Origin: Pseudoalteromonas sp. 0303
Lineage (GTDB): Bacteria; Pseudomonadota; Gammaproteobacteria; Enterobacterales; Alteromonadaceae
DNA: 64,000 bases
Direction: 5' to 3'
Assembly (NCBI RefSeq): GCF_013349995.1
Contig: NZ_JABVXF010000007.1
Coordinates: 62,001-126,000 of the forward strand
Of the stretch, positions 1 through 9,015 are shown piece by piece. The translations under genes were made by a program, and so were the position numbers. Positions within the stretch are counted from its first letter, which is position 1. Every line of letters begins with the position of its first letter. Under the pieces are notes generated by a model. It had not been told where the DNA came from, did not search any database, and saw nothing but the letters and a program-made list of their open reading frames with translations.

Positions 1-1
1 C

Positions 2-31
2 CGAAATCGTATCGAAATCGTCGAAGAGTAA
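2..31 (+). CDS. possible 3' end of an upstream gene (partial)
   Basis: The first bases can be read as a short open frame ending R-N-R-I-E-I-V-E-E before a TAA at 29-31. The N-R-x-E-I-V pattern resembles the last residues of OmpA/MotB C-terminal domains, but nine codons are too few to assign a family. It may equally be intergenic sequence carrying a direct repeat of tcgaaatcgt. Confidence 0.25.
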   Translation, partial: RNRIEIVEE

Positions 32-147
32 CAAACTTAACCGATATATGTATCAAATTTGTGAATAGTTGTAACCTTGCAACGACAGTTTGTTCACATC
101 TTGATATTATGCTCTTATTGCAAAACCCCTTTGGTCGTAAAATAACA

Positions 148-1032
148 ATGAAATCTCAAACGATCAGGATGTGCGCAGCGGTTTATGTCTTGATAGGCAT
201 GCTAGTAAGTCAAGCAAGCGCCGATGACTCAACGCGCACTGAACGTGAAAGCCGTGTGGCAAATCAACAGATCGATACCCAGCAGTGGCACCTAAGTATT
301 AATACGGGAGCTGGGGTGATCACGAACCCACTTCATGGTGGTAATAACTTACCATTAATTGTGCTGCCTGAAATCGCTTTTTATGGTGAAAAATGGTTCT
401 TTGATAATGGCCGTTTAGGTTATTCATTCCAAGAAAGCGATACTCATGTTGTTAATTTCGTAACCGAGTTCAACCCTGAGACTCGTTTCTTTATAGATTT
501 TCACCCTAGCAATGTTTTCGCACTGCAAACATCGAATAGCTTTATTGTTGAATCGACCACCAGTAATGAACTGGCAGAAAAGTCAGTATCTACGAACGAT
601 ATTAAAAAAAGACGATGGGCATTAGATGCTGGCTTAAGCTATCACTATATTCATAATAATCATGTTATTTCTTTACAGGCACTAGCCGATGTTTCGGGCG
701 TTTATAAAGGCCTTCGTAGTGCTTTACAATGGCAATCACATCACCGAATAGGAAACCTATCTGTCGCACCTAGCCTTGGGGTTTGGTACAAATCAGCCAG
801 ACTAAATGATTATTTTTATGGTTTATCGGCTAAAGAGTCCTCATATGGGGAAATAGATGTTGGCAGTAGTTGGCAACCTTATGCTAAAATCGACGCCCGT
901 TGGCCCCTGAGTGAGGCTAACTCTCTTCGTTTTCATTTAGCATATTATGACTACTCAGCCGTGGATGACAGTCCGCTTTTTGAACACACGTACTCGATGA
1001 CTGCATTTATAGGATTCAATCATATTTTTTAA
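148..1032 (+). CDS. MipA/OmpV family outer-membrane protein (cassette copy 1)
   Basis: Predicted outer-membrane beta-barrel of the MipA/OmpV family, 294 residues from the ATG at 148. This ATG is preferred over an in-frame GTG at 61 because it starts directly with a signal peptide (residues 1-25, cut after SQASA). The mature part has alternating aromatic strands and ends in phenylalanine (NHIF), the usual C-terminal signature for barrel insertion. MipA was described as a scaffold between murein synthases and hydrolases, and OmpV relatives are porin-like; the role here is unknown. It is the first gene of an operon: a DUF3019 gene follows after one base, then a response regulator and a kinase. 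A diverged paralogue (11430-12269) heads an equivalent operon. Confidence 0.85.
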   Translation: MKSQTIRMCAAVYVLIGMLVSQASADDSTRTERESRVANQQIDTQQWHLSINTGAGVITNPLHGGNNLPLIVLPEIAFYGEKWFFDNGRLGYSFQESDTHVVNFVTEFNPETRFFIDFHPSNVFALQTSNSFIVESTTSNELAEKSVSTNDIKKRRWALDAGLSYHYIHNNHVISLQALADVSGVYKGLRSALQWQSHHRIGNLSVAPSLGVWYKSARLNDYFYGLSAKESSYGEIDVGSSWQPYAKIDARWPLSEANSLRFHLAYYDYSAVDDSPLFEHTYSMTAFIGFNHIF

Positions 1033-1033
1033 T

Positions 1034-1420
1034 ATGAAGTATTTTGTTTTTAGTCTGTGTGTGTTTGTTGCTGTTATTTGGGTTACCCCAAGCCATGCGC
1101 AAGCGACTCAGTTTGATATCACGCCAAAAGTGTGTGTTGTATTACAACAGCACGAATTTTGTGATCTTGAGTTAAAAATCAGCTGGCAAACACAGCTGCC
1201 TCAAGATCTGTGTTTGTTTCAAAATAACCAACAAATTCAATGCTGGAACGACAGCAAAAAAGGGCTTTACAGCCATAAAGCGCGGGTTCAGGTTGAAACA
1301 ATATACTCCTTAGTCAATCCGCACACGGGGAGCAAAATTGCGACCGCAAAAGTCGAAGTGCAAAGCACCGAAGCAAAAACAACGAGGCGTAGATTACGCT
1401 CACCGTGGAGCTTTTTTTAA
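1034..1420 (+). CDS. DUF3019 family periplasmic protein (cassette copy 1)
   Basis: 128 residues with a clear signal peptide (about 1-22, cut after PSHA), so probably periplasmic. Four cysteines at 34, 43, 60 and 70 follow the pattern C-x8-C-x16-C-x9-C-W, nearly the spacing of the second copy at 11039-11440, which suggests two disulfides. The C-terminus is a basic, aromatic tail (RRRLRSPWSFF). I recognise it as DUF3019, a family of unknown function found beside MipA and two-component genes in Alteromonadales. It lies one base after the MipA stop and 14 bases before the response regulator start, so it is in the operon. A role as periplasmic partner or ligand-sensing accessory of the kinase is inference. 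Confidence 0.8.
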   Translation: MKYFVFSLCVFVAVIWVTPSHAQATQFDITPKVCVVLQQHEFCDLELKISWQTQLPQDLCLFQNNQQIQCWNDSKKGLYSHKARVQVETIYSLVNPHTGSKIATAKVEVQSTEAKTTRRRLRSPWSFF

Positions 1421-1434
1421 TTCAGGAGCAACCA

Positions 1435-2127
1435 ATGGCAAAGATTTTACTTGTTGAAGATGATCTCGGCTTACAGCAGTTAACACGTGATTACCTTCAA
1501 CATAATGGGTTGGATGTTGCGGTCCTTGAACGCGGCGACGAAGTATTTGAATACCTTGAAAACAACCCAGTTGATTTAATGATTTTAGATGTCATGTTAC
1601 CGGGTAAAGATGGCTTTAGCGTTTGCCGTCAGGTACGTGATAAATTTAGCTTACCTATCTTAATGCTGACAGCTAAAGGTGAGGACTTTGACCAAGTGAT
1701 TGGCCTTGAGCTTGGCGCAGATGATTATGTAATTAAGCCTGCAGAACCTCGTGTATTGTTAGCACGTATCAATGCATTGTTACGTCGCGGTCAAGCTACA
1801 AACAAAGCGCCAGAAGAGCTTAGCTTTGGCGATTTAACCATTGATAAAACTAGCCGCATTGTTACACTTAAAGGCAGTGAAATTACACTGACTTCTCATG
1901 AATTTGAGCTGCTTTGGTTGCTTGCGTCAAATGCTGGTGAAGTGTTAAGTCGTGAGCATGTTCATCAACACATGATTGGTCGTCAATATGATGGTTTAGA
2001 CCGAACCGTTGACGTACGTGTATCGCGTATCCGTAAGAAATTAGGTGATAACAGTGATAAACCATACCGAATTAAAACAGTTTGGGGACAGGGTTACCTT
2101 TTTGTATCTGACGCATGGGATATGTAA
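1435..2127 (+). CDS. OmpR/RstA-like response regulator (cassette copy 1)
   Basis: DNA-binding response regulator of 230 residues. The ATG at 1435 is chosen because caggag lies 7 bases upstream and the protein then begins with the standard MAKILLVEDD. Receiver domain at about 1-115: acidic pair D9/D10, phosphorylated D52 in LDVMLPGKDG, the T of MLTAKG, and K in VIKPAEP. A winged-helix Trans_reg_C domain follows at about 130-228 (YDGLDRTVDVRVSRIRKKL). The sequence is closest in style to RstA. The kinase gene starts 6 bases after the stop, so they are almost certainly cognate. Likely targets include its own operon, but I could not define a binding site. Confidence 0.92.
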   Translation: MAKILLVEDDLGLQQLTRDYLQHNGLDVAVLERGDEVFEYLENNPVDLMILDVMLPGKDGFSVCRQVRDKFSLPILMLTAKGEDFDQVIGLELGADDYVIKPAEPRVLLARINALLRRGQATNKAPEELSFGDLTIDKTSRIVTLKGSEITLTSHEFELLWLLASNAGEVLSREHVHQHMIGRQYDGLDRTVDVRVSRIRKKLGDNSDKPYRIKTVWGQGYLFVSDAWDM

Positions 2128-2133
2128 TTTTTA

Positions 2134-3381
2134 ATGGGGAAACTATTTGCTAGCTTATATCTTTATATAATAGTTTCTCTGTTTCTAGTTAGTGGGGTCA
2201 TAGAGCAGTTATGGCCCTACGAAGAAACCCAACAACAAATAGCCCTTGACCAAGAATTTGGTAAATCTCTGTGGTTATTAAGCCAAACTGAAAATGGTTT
2301 AGCGACACTCCAGCAAGAATTCGAAAGCGAGATAATTAATCTCACCGACCTTGCTTTACCAAGTGACCTAAAAACGCAGTTGCAAACTGAGCACTACCTA
2401 TATTTGTTTAACCAAGAGCAAAAAGTCGTTTGGTACATAGCCCTCAATAACACTCAGCTTTTGCAAGTAGGCCCACTTTCTATTGAGAACCCCAACTTTA
2501 GCTCCGTTTGGCCTTACTTTTTATTATTGACCGTAATTGGCTTGCCAATTGGACTTTGGAGCCTGTTACTTTGGCGTGACTTTAATAAATTGACGCTCGC
2601 CTGTGAAGCTGTAGGAGGATCGCAAGACTTTGAGCTTCACGATGCTTCAAAATCATTTTTTCTGCCGATTACTGATACCCTAAACGCGATGCAAGAGCGT
2701 ATTCAGTATCTACTGGCTGCGCAGCAAGAACTAACTTCTTCCGTTTCTCATGAGTTTAGAACGCCCCTTGCGCGTTTAAAGTTTGCTGTTGCCATGCTCG
2801 AAGAGCAAATCGAGAATGAAAAATCCTACACTTACATTGATAACATGCAGGCTGATATTACAGAGCTTGAAGCACTGGTGTCAGAAATGCTTGAATACGC
2901 ACGACTTGATTCACACCAACCAAGCTTAAAGCCCCGTTCCTGTGACCTAACAGCGCTTATCAATAGTGTGGTGAATAAACTCGAGTTTGCTACAGATATA
3001 GAGGTAGCATTGACTGCACCCAAGCAGCTTTACTACGAGTGTGACGAGCATTTTATGGCGCGTTGTATTCAAAACCTATTGGGCAATGCACAAAAATACG
3101 CAAACCATAAAATTCATGTAAGTGTTGAAGAATTAGGGGATTCAATACAAATAAGTGTTGAAGACGACGGCCCAGGGATCGCTAAATCTGAGTGGCAAAG
3201 TATTTTTAAGCCATTTACTCGTTTAGATAAAAGTCGTGACAAGAAAACTGGCGGCTTTGGGTTAGGGCTTGCCATTGTTGCTAAAATTGTTAGTTGGCAT
3301 CAAGGGCAGTCTGAGGTGTGTGACTCACCATTAGGTGGAGCTAAATTTACTATTCATTTGTTTAAAAGTAACTCGCTTTAA
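2134..3381 (+). CDS. RstB-like sensor histidine kinase (cassette copy 1)
   Basis: Inner-membrane sensor kinase of 415 residues. TM1 at about 7-27, a short periplasmic sensor region at about 28-124, TM2 at about 125-147, then a poorly conserved HAMP-like linker. The phospho-acceptor is H206 in SVSHEFRTPLARL, and the ATPase has the N box (NLLGNAQKY), G1 (EDDGPGIA) and G2 (GGFGLGLAI). The C-terminal pattern PFTRLDKSRD..TGG resembles E. coli RstB. Last gene of the operon, followed by an intrinsic terminator. Its periplasmic domain is too short and diverged to name a ligand; the neighbouring DUF3019 or MipA proteins are plausible partners. Confidence 0.9.
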   Translation: MGKLFASLYLYIIVSLFLVSGVIEQLWPYEETQQQIALDQEFGKSLWLLSQTENGLATLQQEFESEIINLTDLALPSDLKTQLQTEHYLYLFNQEQKVVWYIALNNTQLLQVGPLSIENPNFSSVWPYFLLLTVIGLPIGLWSLLLWRDFNKLTLACEAVGGSQDFELHDASKSFFLPITDTLNAMQERIQYLLAAQQELTSSVSHEFRTPLARLKFAVAMLEEQIENEKSYTYIDNMQADITELEALVSEMLEYARLDSHQPSLKPRSCDLTALINSVVNKLEFATDIEVALTAPKQLYYECDEHFMARCIQNLLGNAQKYANHKIHVSVEELGDSIQISVEDDGPGIAKSEWQSIFKPFTRLDKSRDKKTGGFGLGLAIVAKIVSWHQGQSEVCDSPLGGAKFTIHLFKSNSL

Positions 3382-3393
3382 ATTGCAGACATA

Positions 3394-3417
3394 AAAAAAG
3401 CGCCTGGGGCGCTTTTT
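3394..3417 (+). terminator. intrinsic terminator of the first MipA-DUF3019-RR-HK operon
   Basis: A-run, GCGCC stem, short tgg loop, GGCGC and TTTTT directly after the kinase stop. It marks the 3' end of the four-gene operon. Confidence 0.85.
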
Positions 3418-3493
3418 AAATATTAAAACCAAAAATAAACAAGTAGCAAAGTAATAGACCGCACTTAATTATAAAAGTTCGAAAAAAGTTTAA

Positions 3494-3709
3494 TTATTTT
3501 TCATCTAATAATGGCATTAGCATTTTTTCAAGGCCATTGAGCTTCACTTCATACATCATTGCTAGCTGTGCACCTAACTGGGAATCAGGAAATCCTTGCT
3601 GTTTAAACCACACTAAATAAGGTTCTGGCAGCAACAATAAAGGGCGGCCAGCATACTTTCCAAATGGCATTTTAGTATTTATGGCGCGTTTGAGTTGAGC
3701 TGTATCCAT
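3494..3709 (-). CDS. DUF3820 family small protein
   Basis: 71-residue protein matching the DUF3820 pattern: an N-terminal MPFGKYAGRPLLLLPEPYLVWF segment (here residues 14-35) and a short helical C-terminus. The family is widespread in gammaproteobacteria and sometimes labelled a quorum-sensing-regulated virulence factor, but its biochemical role is not established. No signal peptide or membrane segment, so it should be cytoplasmic. It stands alone, converging with the kinase gene. The start is the only reasonable ATG. Confidence 0.8.
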   Translation of the reverse strand: MDTAQLKRAINTKMPFGKYAGRPLLLLPEPYLVWFKQQGFPDSQLGAQLAMMYEVKLNGLEKMLMPLLDEK

Positions 3710-3756
3710 CTTTATCTCAAAGAAATTTTAAAGTTAGATGATACGGTAAAAAGAGG

Positions 3757-3793
3757 AGAGAAAATAGGCTGTGACGGGCAAGAAACAGCCTAT
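3757..3793 (-). terminator. intrinsic terminator of the 93-residue hypothetical gene
   Basis: Nine-base perfect inverted repeat (ATAGGCTGT / ACAGCCTAT, 12-base loop) followed on the minus strand by TTTTCTC. It lies 54 bases past the stop of the gene at 3847-4128. Confidence 0.65.
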
Positions 3794-3846
3794 TTAGTGA
3801 GGGATGTAGGCCCTCAGAATAACAACCACTAATTAATTACGGCGTA

Positions 3847-4128
3847 TTAGTGAAGCTGGTGACGACGCTTTTTCGTGAAGCCAAGTTTATTTAGCTTAAC
3901 GACAATAGCTGGGTCGTCGATTCGTTCTGGTGTCTCACCGTCACGAAGAAAATGATCGCTTGGTACTTGATATACATCGAGCATCTTGTTGAATAGCACT
4001 GTTCTGATATCCATTGCAGTCACGCCATTATTTTGTAACTCATCAAGTTGCTGCTGAATATCTGAAAGTTTCCCAGCACGTGCATCATCCGTGTTTGCTA
4101 AAAATTCGTTGGTAAACTTATTTTTCAT
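3847..4128 (-). CDS. hypothetical protein, 93 residues
   Basis: Soluble, charged protein with no signal peptide or membrane span. N-terminal half is helical and rich in D, N and Q (IQQQLDELQ); the C-terminus is basic (KKRRHQLH). I do not recognise the family. It appears to be a real gene: its own transcription unit, a convincing terminator downstream, and codon use like the neighbours. No function is proposed. Confidence 0.65.
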   Translation of the reverse strand: MKNKFTNEFLANTDDARAGKLSDIQQQLDELQNNGVTAMDIRTVLFNKMLDVYQVPSDHFLRDGETPERIDDPAIVVKLNKLGFTKKRRHQLH

Positions 4129-4366
4129 TTAAACAACCTCAATCCATCTAACAGTGCTGAATTAAAAAACAGCGGTACTACACCACACTGTTAAACTTTT
4201 TTGTGCTAAAAATAGATACTTAGCTAAGCACCTTGAAATTAATTCTACTCTTTTTTTTAGCCTGATTGCTAATCTGGATGTAAAGCTTTGTAAATAAGTT
4301 TGACCCAATAGAGGGACTGATTTGGTTTGTTGTGAAAACTAGTTAGCCAACTAACTGAATACAGTG

Positions 4367-4411
4367 AAAATAATTCTCAGTACCATGAAAAGGTACCGAG
4401 AATTATTTTTT
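4367..4411. terminator. long hairpin terminator after the Kef-type antiporter gene
   Basis: A 16-18 bp near-perfect inverted repeat (AATAATTCTC-x-GTACC pairing across a 7-base loop) flanked by A- and T-runs on both sides, starting 4 bases after the antiporter stop. The flanking runs would let it work in both directions. Confidence 0.75.
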
Positions 4412-4414
4412 ACA

Positions 4415-5986
4415 TTAAGAGAAAAGTTTTTGTTTTACATGCTCTGCGAAGCCGCTACCAGCTTCTAAATAGAAGTTATAAGTAGAGTCGACCCCCATAT
4501 CTTCTAGTTCTTTTTGCTGATCTGGGTAGTTTGCAATGGCTGTAACTTGACCTTCATAACCAGAAGCACGCAGTTGCTCTAAGGCAAAAATATTTTGCAT
4601 GTGTTTTGGCATTGCAAGCATCACCATACCTACATGTGAGTGGTTTACCCGCTGCCAAAAGTCAGGGTCAGTGGCATCAGCAAGTAACACTCTGCGGCCA
4701 CGTTTAATATGCTTATCAACAACATCCGGCTTAATATCGATACCAGCGACAAGGTTAGGGTGAGTTTGGCTGATTGTTTCATAGGCACCTGTACCAATTC
4801 GACCCATACCAAAGATCACGATTTTAGTGTCATTTAGATTAACTGGCAGCTCTTCTGCAAGACGGCTGTCGCTTTCAAATTTTAGTAGCCAATGTTCTAT
4901 TTTTACATACACTTCATTCGAGCGTTTATTTAATGGTGATGCGAGTATAAAGGTGATTGACACAGCGATAGCCATGACGGCTAGCCATTCAGATGTGATC
5001 ATATTGCTGGTGGCCGCAACGGCGCAGACAATTAAACCAAATTCACTGTAATTAGCTAAGCTAAACGCGCTTAATAGTGAAGTACGAGCACGTAATTTGA
5101 AGGCGTTTGTTAGCACATAATAAAGTGCAACTTTTACAGGCAAAACTAAAATAATGATGAGTGCAACAATCACGGCATGGCTGGTCAGCTCTGCATTCAA
5201 ACCAATATTTAAGAAAAAACCAACCAGCAACACGTCTTTTAAATTAAGGAGTGACTTTGATAATTCACCGGCTTTTTTATGCGATGCGAACATCATACCG
5301 ATAATCAACGCACCTAAATCACCTTTAAGGCCTGCAAATTCGAAGGCCTGATAGCCAATAATTAGCGCAAAGAAAAAACCAAACAGGGGTAATAACTCAC
5401 CATGCTTTGAGCGGTTTAATACCCAAAACATCACAGGGCGTAAAATAGGTAAACCCAATAATAATGCCAAAGCCCAAATGTTAGGTGCTTTACCTGTGCT
5501 GATGGCTAAGAAGACAACGGCAAAGATATCTTGCATAACCAAAATACCAATGGCGATTTTACCATGGAGGCTAGCCATTTCACCGCGTTCTTCAAGCACT
5601 TTTACAGCAAAAACGGTGCTTGAGAAGCTAAAAGCAAAGCCGACTAACAATGCACTTTGCCAAGTAAGCTCGTTAAATAAAGGCAGTGCAAGGGCACCTA
5701 GCAACAACATAAAACCACTAAATAGCGTACTGCTTAAAACAATATGCATTGAGGCGGGCGCCCAAACTTGTGGTTTTATTAAGTTTGATACTTTGAGCTT
5801 AAGACCAATGCTAAACAATAACAAAGTAACACCCAAGCTTGCCAACGTATTCAGCAGCTCGGTTGTCTTATATCCATATATGTTGAGTGCAAAACCCGCT
5901 AATAAAAAGCCGATAAGAGGTGGCAGCTTTAACTGATAAACAGCAAAGCCACAAACGAACGCGGTAGCAAAGTAGATTAGTTCCAT
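4415..5986 (-). CDS. Kef/YbaL-type cation:proton antiporter (CPA2) with RCK domain
   Basis: Inner-membrane monovalent cation/proton antiporter of the CPA2 family, 523 residues from the ATG at 5986; a longer in-frame start at 6067 adds a hydrophilic stretch atypical of the family. Residues about 3-370 form the Na_H_Exchanger domain with 11-13 hydrophobic segments. Residues about 385-495 form a cytoplasmic TrkA-N/RCK domain with the dinucleotide-binding GMGRIGTGAYETI loop and an acidic strand end (GIDIKPD). It is shorter at the C-terminus than E. coli KefB/KefC and lacks an obvious TrkA-C domain. Probably moves K+ or Na+ against H+; substrate cannot be decided. Monocistronic. Confidence 0.85.
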   Translation of the reverse strand: MELIYFATAFVCGFAVYQLKLPPLIGFLLAGFALNIYGYKTTELLNTLASLGVTLLLFSIGLKLKVSNLIKPQVWAPASMHIVLSSTLFSGFMLLLGALALPLFNELTWQSALLVGFAFSFSSTVFAVKVLEERGEMASLHGKIAIGILVMQDIFAVVFLAISTGKAPNIWALALLLGLPILRPVMFWVLNRSKHGELLPLFGFFFALIIGYQAFEFAGLKGDLGALIIGMMFASHKKAGELSKSLLNLKDVLLVGFFLNIGLNAELTSHAVIVALIIILVLPVKVALYYVLTNAFKLRARTSLLSAFSLANYSEFGLIVCAVAATSNMITSEWLAVMAIAVSITFILASPLNKRSNEVYVKIEHWLLKFESDSRLAEELPVNLNDTKIVIFGMGRIGTGAYETISQTHPNLVAGIDIKPDVVDKHIKRGRRVLLADATDPDFWQRVNHSHVGMVMLAMPKHMQNIFALEQLRASGYEGQVTAIANYPDQQKELEDMGVDSTYNFYLEAGSGFAEHVKQKLFS

Positions 5987-6207
5987 AGTTTTTCTTTTGA
6001 CTTCATTTGTTAGAAGTGTAGCGAAATATTTGTAGTAGGAAAACAATATCAGACAGTAAGAGTTCAAAAAATAAGCACTTATACATGATTTATTGATTAA
6101 TCCGCCAAAAGCATCATTTTTTCGCTGACATTAGCTTTTAATTGTGGTTAAGATGCATTAACAAAGGAATTTAAGCCATAGGTTAGAAGCTGGCTTAAGG
6201 AGAAAAG

Positions 6208-6951
6208 ATGTTTAAGAAAATCCTTGCATCAGTAGGTATTGGTGCAGCAAAAGTTGACACTGTACTTGAGACAGAGCATTTACAACCGGGTCAAAAATTT
6301 AATGCCGTTATTGTTATTAAAGGCGGCGATGTTGATCAAGACATATCGGGTTTAGACTTAGCACTGATGACACGTGTTAAAGTCGAAGGTGAAGATGGTG
6401 AGTATTTTACAAACCATGTAATTGAAAAGTGGCGAATTACAGATATCGGCACGATTGCAGCAGGTGCTGAAAAACATATTCCATTTGAAGCGCGACTGCA
6501 TTCAGAAACACCGATCACTGAAATTAATGCTGGTTATAACCAATCACATGTGTGGCTTGAAACAGGCTTGGATATTGATTTAGCACTTGATCCAACTGAT
6601 CGTGATGCACTTCATATTTATCCTAACGATGCTGTAAGCACGTTGATGGAAGCGATGGATAGACTTGGCTTTAGCTTAGTAAAAGCGGATGTTGAAAAAG
6701 GCTTCTTAAGAGCACCTACATTTCAATCACATTCGGGATGCTATCAAGAGCTAGAGTATCGACCAAACAGCCGAAGCCTATTTGGTCTACAAGAGATAGA
6801 GTTGTCGTTTGTTCCTGAAGCGCACAAAACTCATGTACTCATTGAACTTGATCGTGCCTTTAGAGGGGATGGTTATGTCGATTTAACCATTGAGCATGAT
6901 CATGTAAATCTGTCGCAGCTGTGTGATCAGCTAGAGCGATTATTTGCTTAA
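6208..6951 (+). CDS. Spo0M family arrestin-like protein
   Basis: 247-residue soluble protein of the Spo0M (SpoOM, sporulation-control) family, which has an arrestin-like beta-sandwich fold. Start supported by aaggag 5 bases upstream of the ATG. Typical features are the N-terminal MFKKILASVGIGAAKVDT, the PGQ..N..V.I.GG strand pair and the SVF-like GFLRAPTFQSHSGCYQELEYRP segment in the second half. In Bacillus Spo0M influences sporulation and cytoskeleton; in non-sporulating gammaproteobacteria its role is unknown, so the name should not be read as a function. Followed by an intrinsic terminator. Confidence 0.85.
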   Translation: MFKKILASVGIGAAKVDTVLETEHLQPGQKFNAVIVIKGGDVDQDISGLDLALMTRVKVEGEDGEYFTNHVIEKWRITDIGTIAAGAEKHIPFEARLHSETPITEINAGYNQSHVWLETGLDIDLALDPTDRDALHIYPNDAVSTLMEAMDRLGFSLVKADVEKGFLRAPTFQSHSGCYQELEYRPNSRSLFGLQEIELSFVPEAHKTHVLIELDRAFRGDGYVDLTIEHDHVNLSQLCDQLERLFA

Positions 6952-6975
6952 AGATTAACGACTGAATAGCGAGTT

Positions 6976-7001
6976 AAAACCCAGCTACGGCTGGGTTTTT
7001 T
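6976..7001 (+). terminator. intrinsic terminator after spo0M-like gene
   Basis: AAACCCAGC-tacg-GCTGGGTTTTTTG hairpin between the spo0M-like gene and the acetyltransferase; the ribosome site of the next gene follows immediately. Confidence 0.85.
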
Positions 7002-7020
7002 GTCTTCAAAAAGGAGAGTT

Positions 7021-7458
7021 ATGTTTTCTGTTAAAAGTTATAGTGAACTCAGTAAAGATGAATTATTTGCCATTTTACGGGCGCGGGTTGATGTATTTGT
7101 GGTAGAACAAACTTGTCCTTACCCAGAAATTGACGAAGTGGATAACAATGAACTGACCCAGCACGTGTTCTTGTTTAAAGATCAACAAGTGGCAGCCTAT
7201 GCACGATGCTATAAAAAGAATGAGCAATTTAGCGCATTTGGTCGTGTGCTGGTAGCAGAGCAATTTCGTGGTGAAGGACTCGCAACCAAGCTGGTGCAAA
7301 CTGCGATAGACACATGTAAAAAGCATTGGCCTGACAAAGCGATTATGATTGGTGCTCAGTGTTATTTAACAGGGTTTTATCAGCAATTTGGTTTTGAAAA
7401 TGTGGGCGATGATTACCTAGAAGATGGCATTCCACATCAAGATATGTGTTTGAAGTAG
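7021..7458 (+). CDS. elaA: ElaA-like GNAT N-acetyltransferase
   Basis: 145-residue acetyl-CoA-dependent N-acetyltransferase resembling E. coli ElaA along its whole length: LRVDVFVVEQTCPYPEIDEVD near the N-terminus, the acetyl-CoA loop region FGRVLVAEQFRGEGLATKL and the C-terminal GAQ..L..FYQ.FGF and EEDGIPH-like (LEDGIPHQDM) motifs. The start at 7021 is favoured over an in-frame TTG at 7000 because aaggag lies just before it and the TTG is inside the preceding terminator. Substrate unknown. Confidence 0.85.
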   Translation: MFSVKSYSELSKDELFAILRARVDVFVVEQTCPYPEIDEVDNNELTQHVFLFKDQQVAAYARCYKKNEQFSAFGRVLVAEQFRGEGLATKLVQTAIDTCKKHWPDKAIMIGAQCYLTGFYQQFGFENVGDDYLEDGIPHQDMCLK

Positions 7459-7489
7459 CCTAAATGGCCACTTCAAACATAAACATTTG

Positions 7490-8842
7490 TTAGCTTAACA
7501 GAGAGTTAGCAAATACGAGCGAAATGGCTAGTGGGCAAATAAACTTGATATACCATGGCCATACTTTCCAGAAGAAGCTATTGGCAGCTTCAGGGCATCC
7601 TTGTTGAATTTCTTTTAGCAGTGACGCGCGATGCCAAATCCAACCAACAAAAATACAACACATTAAGCCTAGAATCGGTTGACCAATCTTAGTGGTTAAG
7701 GTGATCACAAAGCCAAACAAGGTGCCTAGGTTAAAGACAATTGTAAAACTAATGAGCGCAATAATACCGCCAATGATCCATGTAGCTTGCACACGCTTTA
7801 ACGCAAAGCGTTCAACAGCATAGGAAACAGGTGCTTCTAGCATCGAAATCGATGAGGTTAACGCTGCAATACTCATTAACGCAAAAAATGCAAAGCCAAC
7901 AAAAATACCCACATTACCCATGCTAGTGAATAGTGCCGGCAGCACTTGGAATACTAAGGTATCTTCTGAAAGTAGTGCGCCTTCAGCAGAGAAAATTTGT
8001 ACGCCTTGAGCTTGAGCAACATACATAGCTGGAATAATGAGTAAACCCGCTACAAAGGCAATGAACACATCGATTAAAGTCACATAAGCGCCTAACGATA
8101 CTAGGTTTTCTTTTTTGCTAATGTATGAGCCGTAGATGATCATTACGCTGGTACCAAGCGACAATGAGAAAAATGCTTGTCCTAGTGCATTCACTAATAA
8201 CTCAGGGTTTAAAATCGATGAAAAGTCTGGCACTAAATACGCCTTTAGACCTTCCATTGCGCCATCTTGCGTCATTACATAGATGATTAGCATAAACAAA
8301 ATCCCTAACAGGGCAGGCATTAAGCGCTTAGACCATTTTTCTATGCCGTTTTCTACGCCCTTAGAGATAATAGAGACGGTTAAAATAATAAATGCGGCAG
8401 TGAATAGAAGGTTTCTTGATAGTGACTGCTCACTAAGCCAAGTACCAGCTTGCTCTTGACCGGCTAATTGTGCAACAGGTTCAAGGGTCGCACTCAGCAT
8501 CCAGCCAGCCACAATCGCATAGAAGCTTAAAATTAGACCCGCACAAATAATACCGCCAAAACCCACCATGAAGGCGAACTTCTTTTGCCATGCTTGATTC
8601 GTTACTTTTCGAAGTGAAGTGACGGCATTAGCTTGACCATGACGACCAATTACTAACTCAGCCATTAAAGCAGGATAAGCAAGACAAAATGCTAACACTA
8701 AATAAGCCACTAAAAACGCGGCACCGCCATTACTTGCAGTTTGTGTTGGGAAACCCCAAATATTTCCTAAGCCAACAGCAGAGCCTGCTGCAGCCATAAT
8801 AAATCCAAAGCGGGAGCTGAACTCCCCACGTGATGCGCTCAT
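7490..8842 (-). CDS. sodium-dependent transporter, NSS (SNF) family
   Basis: Inner-membrane sodium:neurotransmitter-symporter family protein, 450 residues, about 11-12 membrane segments. The N-terminal signature FSSRFGFIMAAAGSAVGLGNIWGFP contains the unwound TM1 that binds Na+ and substrate. Bacterial members such as LeuT, TnaT and MhsT carry amino acids; the substrate here is not determinable. The gene is monocistronic and convergent with elaA; the 170 bases upstream probably hold its promoter. Confidence 0.9.
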   Translation of the reverse strand: MSASRGEFSSRFGFIMAAAGSAVGLGNIWGFPTQTASNGGAAFLVAYLVLAFCLAYPALMAELVIGRHGQANAVTSLRKVTNQAWQKKFAFMVGFGGIICAGLILSFYAIVAGWMLSATLEPVAQLAGQEQAGTWLSEQSLSRNLLFTAAFIILTVSIISKGVENGIEKWSKRLMPALLGILFMLIIYVMTQDGAMEGLKAYLVPDFSSILNPELLVNALGQAFFSLSLGTSVMIIYGSYISKKENLVSLGAYVTLIDVFIAFVAGLLIIPAMYVAQAQGVQIFSAEGALLSEDTLVFQVLPALFTSMGNVGIFVGFAFFALMSIAALTSSISMLEAPVSYAVERFALKRVQATWIIGGIIALISFTIVFNLGTLFGFVITLTTKIGQPILGLMCCIFVGWIWHRASLLKEIQQGCPEAANSFFWKVWPWYIKFICPLAISLVFANSLLS

Positions 8843-9015
8843 ATTATTGTTACTTCTCTATTTGTGACGGCGCTGACAATCTACTCGAATTAACACTAAA
8901 TAAAAAGGGTTAATCATCCGCATTTTGGTTGTTCTTCGTTATGTGCGAGCTGTCAGCGTAGAATTCGTGCAATTGCGCATTACAATACGAAACAATTAAC
9001 ACAAATGAAACATGT

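Noticed and set aside
5478..5936. 152-residue open frame antisense to the Kef-type antiporter
   Set aside because: Shadow of a real coding region with clear family motifs on the other strand; no ribosome site, composition not protein-like.
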